Shown here in pieces: positions 57,597 through 64,000 of a stretch of 64,000 nt of DNA. This DNA comes from Pseudomonas alkylphenolica. GTDB lineage: Bacteria > Pseudomonadota > Gammaproteobacteria > Pseudomonadales > Pseudomonadaceae. Position 1 is the stretch's first letter, and the number at the start of each line of letters is the position of its first letter. The position numbers and the translations under genes are program-made. The notes below the pieces were generated by a model. The model searched no databases, was not told the DNA's origin, and saw nothing but the letters and a program-made list of their open reading frames with translations. The stretch is taken from NCBI RefSeq assembly GCF_000746525.1, contig NZ_CP009048.1, forward strand, positions 5,531,501 to 5,595,500. Reading direction: 5' to 3'.

Positions 57597-58427
57597 ATGC
57601 TGCTGCGTTTTACCAAAATGCATGGGCTGGGCAACGACTTCATGGTCCTCGACCTGGTCAGCCAGCATGCGCACATCCTGCCCAAGCACGCCAAGCAATG
57701 GGGCGATCGCCACACCGGTATCGGCTTCGACCAGCTGCTGATCGTCGAAGCGCCGAGCAATCCGGAGGTGGATTTCCGCTACCGGATCTTCAACTCCGAC
57801 GGCTCCGAGGTCGAGCAGTGCGGCAACGGTGCGCGCTGCTTCGCCCGCTTCGTGCTGGACAAGCGCCTGACCGCGAAAAAGCGCATCCGCGTTGAAACCA
57901 AGGGCGGCATCATCGAGCTGGACGTGCGCAACGACGGGCAGATCTGCGTCGACATGGGCCCGCCACGCCTGGTGCCGGCCGAGATTCCGTTCGATGCCCC
58001 GGCCCAGGCCCTGAGCTACCCGCTGGAGGTCGCCGGGCAACAGGTCGAACTGGCCGCGGTGTCGATGGGCAACCCCCATGCCGTGCTGCGCGTCAACGAC
58101 ATCAACAGTGCCCCGGTGCACGAACTGGGTCCACAGATCGAGCACCATCCGCGCTTCCCGCAGCGGGTCAACGTCGGCTTCATCCAGGTCATTGACCGCC
58201 ATCGCGCGCAATTGCGTGTCTGGGAACGCGGCGCCGGGGAAACCCAGGCCTGCGGTACCGGTGCCTGCGCCGCTGCCGTGGCCGCGATCAGCCAGGGCTG
58301 GATGGACTCGCCTTTGCTGATCGACCTTCCTGGTGGACGCCTGTCCATCGAATGGGCCGGCCCTGGCCAGCCGGTGTTGATGACCGGCCCTGCCGTACGC
58401 GTCTTTGAAGGACAGGTTCGTCTATGA
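57597..58427 (+). CDS. dapF: Diaminopimelate epimerase
   Basis: A 276-residue cofactor-independent racemase converting LL- to meso-diaminopimelate for lysine and peptidoglycan. The catalytic cysteines are Cys75 ([15 protein letters not shown]) and Cys219 ([14 protein letters not shown]). The N-terminal [13 protein letters not shown] segment is typical. It starts four bases after lysA. The following DUF484 gene begins 13 bases downstream, and the cluster order matches E. coli dapF-yigA-xerC-yigB. Confidence 0.97.
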   Translation: MLLRFTKMHGLGNDFMVLDLVSQHAHILPKHAKQWGDRHTGIGFDQLLIVEAPSNPEVDFRYRIFNSDGSEVEQCGNGARCFARFVLDKRLTAKKRIRVETKGGIIELDVRNDGQICVDMGPPRLVPAEIPFDAPAQALSYPLEVAGQQVELAAVSMGNPHAVLRVNDINSAPVHELGPQIEHHPRFPQRVNVGFIQVIDRHRAQLRVWERGAGETQACGTGACAAAVAAISQGWMDSPLLIDLPGGRLSIEWAGPGQPVLMTGPAVRVFEGQVRL

Positions 58428-58440
58428 GTGAGTGCCAACC

Positions 58441-59178
58441 ATGACCGATCAGCCCCAGGCTCCTGCCGAACAGCCCACCGACCTTAGCGCCGAGGGCTCG
58501 ACGCCCGCCTTCGGGGCTGAGGCCGTGGTTGCCTTTCTACGTGACAACCCAACGTTCTTCGCCGAACACGACGAGTTGCTCAGCGAGCTGCACATTCCCC
58601 ATCAGCGCGGCGACAGCGTTTCGCTGGTGGAGCGTCAGCTCAAGCTGCTGCGCGACCGCAACATCGAGATGCGCCACCGTCTCTCGCAGTTGATGGACGT
58701 GGCCCGAGACAACGACCGGCTGTTCGACAAGACCCGCCGGCTGATTCTCGACCTGCTCGATGCCGACAGCCTGGAAGCCGTGGTCATGGCCGTCGAAGAC
58801 AGCCTGCGCCAGGAGTTCAAGGTGCCCTTTGTCAGCCTGATCCTGTTCGGTGAAACCGTCGCGCCAGTCGGGCGCTGGGTCAATAGCGCCGACGCTCAGC
58901 AAGCCATCGGTGGCCTGTTGTGCAGCGGCAAGACGGTCAGCGGCAATCTGCGCGACCATGAGCTGGACTTCCTGTTCGGTGAAGACCAGCGCAAGGAAGT
59001 CGGCTCCACCGCCGTAGCCACCCTGAACCACCAGGGCCTGCACGGCGTACTGGCCATCGCCAGCCGTGACCCGCAACACTACAAAAGCACGGTCGGCACC
59101 CTGTTCCTCAGCTACATCGCTGAAGTGCTCGGCCGCGTAGTGCCGCGCTTTACCCAGACCCTGCGCCCGGTGCGCTGA
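58441..59178 (+). CDS. DUF484 (YigA-like) GAF-fold protein
   Basis: A 245-residue soluble protein. The N-terminal DUF484 motif is [20 protein letters not shown] with [16 protein letters not shown] (a coiled coil) following, and the C-terminal half has a GAF-like fold (for example [20 protein letters not shown]). It is always found between dapF and xerC, but its function is unknown. I chose ATG 58441; a GTG three codons upstream is possible. It overlaps xerC by TGATG. Confidence 0.88.
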   Translation: MTDQPQAPAEQPTDLSAEGSTPAFGAEAVVAFLRDNPTFFAEHDELLSELHIPHQRGDSVSLVERQLKLLRDRNIEMRHRLSQLMDVARDNDRLFDKTRRLILDLLDADSLEAVVMAVEDSLRQEFKVPFVSLILFGETVAPVGRWVNSADAQQAIGGLLCSGKTVSGNLRDHELDFLFGEDQRKEVGSTAVATLNHQGLHGVLAIASRDPQHYKSTVGTLFLSYIAEVLGRVVPRFTQTLRPVR

Positions 59179-60077
59179 TGGAACGCCAGCTACAGGCCTT
59201 CTGCGCGCACCTGCGCAATGAGCGCCAGGTGTCCGGGCACACCCAGCTGGCTTACCGCCGCGACCTCGACAGCGTCCTGGCCTTCTGTGCCAAGTCCGGT
59301 ATCGACAGCTGGAATGCCCTGCAGATCCAGCACCTGCGCCAGTTTATCGCCCGCCAGCATCATCACGGCCAGTCGTCCCGTAGCCTGGCCCGGCTGCTTT
59401 CGGCAGTGCGCGGGTTCTACCGCTACCTCAACCGCGAAGGCCTGTGCAGCCATGATCCGGCCAACGGCCTGTCGGCGCCCAAGGGTGAACGGCGCCTGCC
59501 GAAAACCCTCGATACCGATCGTGCCTTGCAGTTGCTCGAAGGCGCCGTGGAAGACGACTTCCTCGCCCGTCGTGACCAGGCCATGCTTGAGCTGTTTTAT
59601 TCCTCCGGCTTGCGCCTGTCGGAGCTGACCAGCCTCAATACCGACCAGCTCGACCTGCCCGCAGGCCTGGTGCAGGTACACGGCAAGGGCAGCAAGACGC
59701 GGGTATTGCCGGTCGGCCGCAAGGCGCGCGAAGCCCTCGAACAATGGCTCGCGTTGCGCGGTATCAGCGCACCACAGGACAACGCCGTGTTCGTCAGTCG
59801 CCAGGGCCGTCGCCTCGGCCCACGCGCTATCCAGCTACGCGTACAGGCTGCCGGCGAACGTGAGCTGGGCCAGAACCTGCACCCGCACATGTTGCGGCAC
59901 TCTTTTGCCAGCCACCTGCTCGAATCGTCCCAGGACCTGCGCGCCGTGCAAGAGATGCTCGGCCATGCCGACATCGCCACCACGCAGATCTACACTCACC
60001 TTGATTTCCAGCACCTGGCCGCCGTCTATGACAGCGCCCATCCTCGGGCTAAACGCAGTAAGGGCAGCGATTCATGA
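59178..60077 (+). CDS. xerC: Tyrosine recombinase XerC
   Basis: A 299-residue site-specific recombinase that with XerD resolves chromosome dimers at dif. The N-terminal SAM-like domain is [20 protein letters not shown]. The catalytic residues are Arg146, Lys170, His237, Arg240, His263 and the nucleophile Tyr272 ([13 protein letters not shown] and [14 protein letters not shown]). Its place in the dapF operon identifies it as the housekeeping enzyme, not an integrase of a mobile element. Overlaps on both sides (TGATG and ATGA). Confidence 0.96.
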   Translation: MERQLQAFCAHLRNERQVSGHTQLAYRRDLDSVLAFCAKSGIDSWNALQIQHLRQFIARQHHHGQSSRSLARLLSAVRGFYRYLNREGLCSHDPANGLSAPKGERRLPKTLDTDRALQLLEGAVEDDFLARRDQAMLELFYSSGLRLSELTSLNTDQLDLPAGLVQVHGKGSKTRVLPVGRKAREALEQWLALRGISAPQDNAVFVSRQGRRLGPRAIQLRVQAAGERELGQNLHPHMLRHSFASHLLESSQDLRAVQEMLGHADIATTQIYTHLDFQHLAAVYDSAHPRAKRSKGSDS

Positions 60078-60769
60078 GCATCAAGCTGATCACCTTTGAC
60101 CTCGACGACACCCTGTGGGACACCGCCCCCGTGATCGTTAGCGCCGAAGCCATCCTGCGCGACTGGCTGGCCGCCAATGCGCCGGACCTTGGCGCAGTAC
60201 CCGTGGAGCACCTGTACGCCATCCGTGAGCGCCTGGTGCAGGCTGAGCCCGGGCTCAAGCACCGCATCAGTGCCCTGCGCCGCAAGGTACTGTTCCGCGC
60301 CCTCGAGGACGTCGGTTACAGCGAGAACAAAGCCCGCGAGCTTGCCAACGAAGGCTTCGAGGTGTTCCTCCACGCGCGTCACCAGATCGATATTTTTCCC
60401 GAGGTCCAGCCTGTGCTGGAGATCCTCCGCCACAGCTACACCCTCGGCGTGGTCACCAACGGCAATGCCGATGTGCGCCGCCTGGGTCTGGCCGACTACT
60501 TCAAGTTCGCCCTGTGCGCAGAGGATCTGGGGATTGGCAAGCCCGACCCTCAGCCCTTCCTTGAAGCGCTGCGCCAGGGCCAGGTCGAAGCCCATGCGGC
60601 GGTGCATATCGGCGACCATCCCGGCGATGATATTGCCGGCGCCCAGCGCGCGGGCCTGCGGGCCATCTGGTTCAACCCGCAGGGCAAGACCTGGGAGGCT
60701 GACAACCAGCCCGACGCCGAAATCCAGCGCCTTTCGCAGCTGCCCGAGCTGCTCAACAGCTGGCGCTGA
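60074..60769 (+). CDS. HAD-superfamily phosphatase (YigB-like)
   Basis: A 231-residue HAD hydrolase. Motif I is [10 protein letters not shown] with nucleophile Asp9 and Asp11, motif II is VVTNGNAD, motif III includes [10 protein letters not shown], and motif IV is [18 protein letters not shown]. coli YigB at the same operon position dephosphorylates a riboflavin-pathway intermediate and other sugar phosphates; the same role is likely but not shown. ATG 60074 overlaps the xerC stop by ATGA. It is the last gene of the operon, followed by a REP pair. Confidence 0.92.
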   Translation: MSIKLITFDLDDTLWDTAPVIVSAEAILRDWLAANAPDLGAVPVEHLYAIRERLVQAEPGLKHRISALRRKVLFRALEDVGYSENKARELANEGFEVFLHARHQIDIFPEVQPVLEILRHSYTLGVVTNGNADVRRLGLADYFKFALCAEDLGIGKPDPQPFLEALRQGQVEAHAAVHIGDHPGDDIAGAQRAGLRAIWFNPQGKTWEADNQPDAEIQRLSQLPELLNSWR

Positions 60770-60778
60770 TCCCTCCCG

Positions 60779-60848
60779 GTGGGAGCGGGCTTGCCCCGCG
60801 ATGCGATGCGACTGATACACCGCAATCGCGGGTCAAGCCCGCTCCCAC
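60779..60848. repeat. Paired REP element between convergent genes
   Basis: Inverted REP copies with GTGGGAGCGGGCTTGCCCCG at left and a right copy carrying one change (GGGTCAAGCCC). It lies between the HAD gene and the sutA terminator. Confidence 0.9.
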
Positions 60849-60875
60849 CGGAGGTGTAAACAGGACAACAGGCAC

Positions 60876-60904
60876 AAAAAAGCCCGCAGCGACGGCGGGC
60901 TTTC
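60876..60904 (-). terminator. Intrinsic terminator of sutA
   Basis: AGCCCGC and GCGGGCT form a seven-base-pair stem with a seven-base loop; on the minus strand a TTTTTTG tract follows. It lies 16 bases beyond the sutA stop. Confidence 0.85.
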
Positions 60905-60920
60905 TTGCTGACGGAACCAC

Positions 60921-61247
60921 TCAGATAGGGCGGCTACCGTACTTGTTGTCCGGCTTCTTGGGCGGATCGGCGACCACGTTGGCCTCCACTTCCTGCACCT
61001 TGCCACCACGGGAGAGGAACTCTTCCATAGCTTTGGCCAGGGCATCACGCTCCTTCTGCTTGGCTTCCATGCTCGGCATCTCGTCTACCGAGACAGCTGC
61101 CGACTTGGACTTGCCCTTGGCAACAGGTACCGGGCTGTCGTCGCCGCTGTCGTCAGCCACATCATCGGCTGCCGCTTCGAGGCCTTCATCACCTTCGTCT
61201 TCGTCGCCTACTTCGAGGTCGTCATTTTCCAGATCGTCGTCGCTCAT
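60921..61247 (-). CDS. sutA: RNA polymerase-binding regulator SutA
   Basis: A 108-residue protein with an acidic disordered N-terminus (SDDDLENDDLEVGDEDEGDE), a lysine/serine hinge, a central helix (EAKQKERDALAKAMEEFLSR) and a basic tail ending in GSRPI. The pattern matches SutA of P. aeruginosa, which binds RNA polymerase and raises housekeeping and rRNA transcription during very slow growth. ATG 61247 has GAGG six bases upstream. It is preceded by a 475-base non-coding region with no other gene. Confidence 0.88.
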   Translation of the reverse strand: MSDDDLENDDLEVGDEDEGDEGLEAAADDVADDSGDDSPVPVAKGKSKSAAVSVDEMPSMEAKQKERDALAKAMEEFLSRGGKVQEVEANVVADPPKKPDNKYGSRPI

Positions 61248-61680
61248 GTTCTACCTCATGACTTGCGAAAAGCACATTAGTTATAGTCCAGCAGCGCCGT
61301 AAATCGACAGCCGCCGGAAAAATTCAAAGGGTCGCGGGTTTGCCGCCACCTCGGGTGTGCGCCAAAGAGCCTGGCGAACACCGTGCAGGTCCCGCTCTTG
61401 GCAGGGCCTGACAAAATTAAAGAGCTGCCGATAGTGAACCGTCGGCCTACCCTGGCGTGATCAGCCTGCTCATTGGCAAGCCTAGCAAAGGGTAGCGAAG
61501 TTTGCGGACAGCTTGTCAGCTCCCTTCGGCGCGCATTCTAGCGTGCTCAGAGAAAAAGCAAAGTGCCTAACTATCACTCTGGTCTGTAAGTTTTCTGCCT
61601 ATCTGCAGCCAGCCGAAAAAGTGGCGGCAAAAGCGCCGAAAGAAACCGTTTGCGTTGCCTGAAAGCGACAAACTGCAGGC
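61248..61680. other. Long intergenic region upstream of sutA, no gene seen
   Basis: About 430 bases between sutA and the amtB terminator. I see no credible frame on either strand and no known RNA motif. The region must contain the sutA promoter and perhaps a long 5' leader or a small RNA. Confidence 0.6.
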
Positions 61681-61706
61681 AAAAAAAATGCCCGGCAAGC
61701 CGGGCA
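61681..61706 (-). terminator. Intrinsic terminator of glnK-amtB
   Basis: GCCCGGC-AA-GCCGGGC hairpin; on the minus strand it is followed by an ATTTTTTTT tract. It lies 17 bases past the amtB stop. Confidence 0.92.
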
Positions 61707-61722
61707 AGATTTTTCGAGACGG

Positions 61723-63054
61723 TTACAGGTTGTAGCCGCGCTCGTTGTGTTGCGCCAGGTCGAGACCGACCGACTCTTCTTCTTCGTTAACCCGCAGGCC
61801 CATGACCAGATCCAGCACCTTGAGAATCACGTAGGTGACGATCGCGGTGTAAATCACGGTAAAGCCGACGCCTTTGGCCTGAATCCAGACTTGCGCGCCG
61901 ATGTCTTCGACGGTGCCGAAGCCACCCAGTGCCGGGGCAGCGAACACACCCGTGAGGATCGCGCCGACGATACCGCCGATACCGTGCACCCCGAAGGCGT
62001 CCAGCGAGTCGTCGTAGCCGAGCTTGCGCTTGAGGCTGGTGGCGCAGAAGTAGCAGATCACACCGGCAACCAGGCCGATCACCAGGGCGCCCATCGGGCC
62101 GACGGTACCGGCAGCCGGGGTGATGGCGACCAGGCCGGCGACCACACCCGAGGCAATACCCAGAGCACTTGGTTTACCGTGGGTCAGCCATTCGGCGAAC
62201 ATCCAGCCCAGCGCCGCAGCGGCGGTGGCGATCTGGGTCACCAGCATGGCCATGCCCGCAGTGCCGTTGGCGGCCGCGGCGGAGCCGGCGTTGAAACCGA
62301 ACCAGCCGATCCACAGCATGGCCGCGCCCATCAGGGTGTAACCGAGGTTGTGCGGGGCCATCGGCGTGGTCGGGAAGCCCTTGCGCTTGCCCAGCACCAG
62401 GCAGGCGACCAGACCTGCAATACCGGCGTTGATGTGCACCACGGTGCCGCCCGCAAAGTCGAGCACGCCCCAGTCCCACATCAGGCCGCCGTTGCCGCTC
62501 CAGACCATGTGGGCAATCGGTGCGTAGACCAGGGTGAACCAGATGGCCATGAAGATCAGCATCGCCGAGAACTTCATACGCTCGGCAAAGGCACCGACGA
62601 TCAGCGCCGGGGTGATGATCGCGAAGGTCATCTGGAAGGTAATGAACACCGCCTCGGGGAACAACGCCGCCGAAGAGGTCAGGCTCGCAGGCGTCACGCC
62701 AGCCAGGAAGGCTTTGGACAGGCCGCCGACGAAGGAATTGAAGTTGACTACACCCTGCTCCATACCGGTGGTATCGAACGCCAGGCTATAACCGTAAACC
62801 ACCCACAGAACGCTGATCAGGCCGGTGATCGCAAAGCACTGCATCATCACCGAGAGCACGTTCTTGGAACGCACCATACCGCCGTAGAACAGGGCAAGGC
62901 CCGGGATGGTCATGAACAGCACCAGGGCTGTGGCGGTCAACATCCAGGCGGTGTCGCCGGAGTTGAGTACGGGGGCTGCCTCCTCTGCCAGGGCCAGGCC
63001 GGGCATTACGAGAGGCAAAAGGGCTCCTAGCCCTGCGAATTGACGCAGAGTCAT
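61723..63054 (-). CDS. amtB: Ammonium transporter AmtB
   Basis: A 443-residue inner-membrane trimeric ammonium channel with a signal-peptide-like N-terminus (LGALLPLVMPGLALAEE) and eleven membrane segments. Family motifs include MTIPGLALFYGGMVRSKNVL and the pore histidine regions DFAGGTVVHINAGIAGL and DAFGVHGIGGIVGAI. It is the second gene after glnK (40-base gap), the standard PII-controlled pair. I chose ATG 63054 with AGGAG eight bases upstream; upstream extension in frame runs into the intergenic region. Confidence 0.96.
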   Translation of the reverse strand: MTLRQFAGLGALLPLVMPGLALAEEAAPVLNSGDTAWMLTATALVLFMTIPGLALFYGGMVRSKNVLSVMMQCFAITGLISVLWVVYGYSLAFDTTGMEQGVVNFNSFVGGLSKAFLAGVTPASLTSSAALFPEAVFITFQMTFAIITPALIVGAFAERMKFSAMLIFMAIWFTLVYAPIAHMVWSGNGGLMWDWGVLDFAGGTVVHINAGIAGLVACLVLGKRKGFPTTPMAPHNLGYTLMGAAMLWIGWFGFNAGSAAAANGTAGMAMLVTQIATAAAALGWMFAEWLTHGKPSALGIASGVVAGLVAITPAAGTVGPMGALVIGLVAGVICYFCATSLKRKLGYDDSLDAFGVHGIGGIVGAILTGVFAAPALGGFGTVEDIGAQVWIQAKGVGFTVIYTAIVTYVILKVLDLVMGLRVNEEEESVGLDLAQHNERGYNL

Positions 63055-63094
63055 GTTGTTTTCTCCTGGGGCGTTGGGGTTTGGTGAGGCTTTT

Positions 63095-63804
<710 letters not shown>

Positions 63805-64000
63805 ATGCTCGCGCCCAAAGCCTTTCTCGATGCCCTGAGCGACCAAGCCTCGCGCCTGTTCAGCGGCGACACCTCGCAACCTCGCGCCGAACTCGAAAGC
63901 CAGTTCAAAGCCCTGCTGCAAAGCGGCTTCAGCAAACTGGAATTGGTCAGCCGGGAAGAATTCGACAGCCAGATGGTCGTCCTGGCCCGCACCCGCGCCC
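63805..64000 (+). CDS. ubiK: Ubiquinone biosynthesis accessory factor UbiK (BMFP family); cut by window edge
   Basis: The first 65 codons of a membrane-fusogenic BMFP-family protein. MLAPKAFLDALSDQASRLFS is an amphipathic helix, then FKALLQSGFSKLELVSREEF and the DSQMVVLARTR segment match the UbiK core, normally 80-95 residues in all. UbiK assists the Ubi complex with lipid-soluble quinone intermediates. It is divergent from glnK, as in other pseudomonads. The C-terminal coiled coil lies beyond the window. Confidence 0.88.
   Translation, partial: MLAPKAFLDALSDQASRLFSGDTSQPRAELESQFKALLQSGFSKLELVSREEFDSQMVVLARTRA

Noticed and set aside
56018..57760. 580-codon open frame on the minus strand
   Set aside because: Antisense shadow of lysA that also spans lptM and the lysA-dapF junction; no family similarity.
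59178..60077. Integrase of a mobile element
   Set aside because: The tyrosine recombinase is XerC: it has the housekeeping position between DUF484 and the HAD gene, and no attachment sites or cargo genes are seen.

Overview
The window is a gene-dense, high-GC stretch of core chromosome from a Pseudomonas, most like the P. putida / P. fluorescens lineage. The evidence is gene content and order (algP-fklB-rsd-dsbB-hemYXDC-algR-argH, ubiD-rho-trxA-ppx-ppk-hemB, cyaA-rnk-cyaY-lptM-lysA-dapF-xerC, sutA-amtB-glnK-ubiK), a gamma-proteobacterial 6S RNA between zapA and fthC, and several paired REP elements with the GCGGGCTTGCCCCGCGAT core. About 62 protein genes can be supported. I see no prophage, insertion sequence, CRISPR array, tRNA or rRNA.

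Layout. 1-4422 (minus): glycine cleavage operon gcvT-gcvH-gcvP, with gcvP running off the left edge. 4544-7281 (minus): a ferric-iron type ABC binding protein and permease, separated by a REP pair. 7397-12210 (minus): ubiI, a DUF4442 gene, ubiH, pepP and ygfB. 12363-14563: a ZapB-like small coiled-coil gene, zapA, ssrS (6S RNA), fthC, a 46-residue membrane protein on the other strand, and an EVE-domain gene. 14656-19453 (plus): a three-gene HlyD / double-ATPase ABC / ABC-2 permease exporter. 19466-22460: FliL-like protein, quinone reductase, a secreted TonB-C-domain protein behind a Fur box, and ChaC. 22736-25171: Fe-S flavin reductase and ubiD. 25366-32192: rho, trxA, ppx, ppk, hemB. 32400-37912: DedA, ElbB, YaiI, a cytochrome c-FTR1 iron permease, a LysE exporter and a small MscS channel.

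37909-43529: ABC-F ATPase, a TIGR02444 gene, the histone-like AlgP, an FKBP isomerase, Rsd/AlgQ and DsbB. 43746-48691 (minus): hemY-hemX-hemD-hemC preceded by algR; the AlgR sensor kinase gene found here in P. aeruginosa is absent. 49015-51885: argH, a glutathione transferase and two small conserved genes. 52049-60769: cyaA, rnk, a DUF1289 gene, cyaY, then the tightly coupled lptM-lysA-dapF-DUF484-xerC-HAD operon. 60921-64000: sutA, amtB, glnK and the start of ubiK.

Functional links: tetrapyrrole synthesis (hemB, C, D, X, Y), ubiquinone (ubiD, H, I, K), iron acquisition (ABC pair, FTR1, TonB-C gene), polyphosphate balance (ppk, ppx), lysine/peptidoglycan precursors (lysA, dapF), nitrogen sensing (glnK, amtB) and slow-growth transcription control (6S RNA, Rsd, SutA, AlgR, Rho). 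Many genes overlap by ATGA, GTGA or TGATG, so translational coupling is common. I do not find a convincing entirely new system. The best leads are the Fur-box-controlled orphan TonB-C protein, the cytochrome c-FTR1 fusion with its upstream dyad, the REP-split iron ABC pair, the Fe-S reductase abutting ubiD, and AlgR without FimS.
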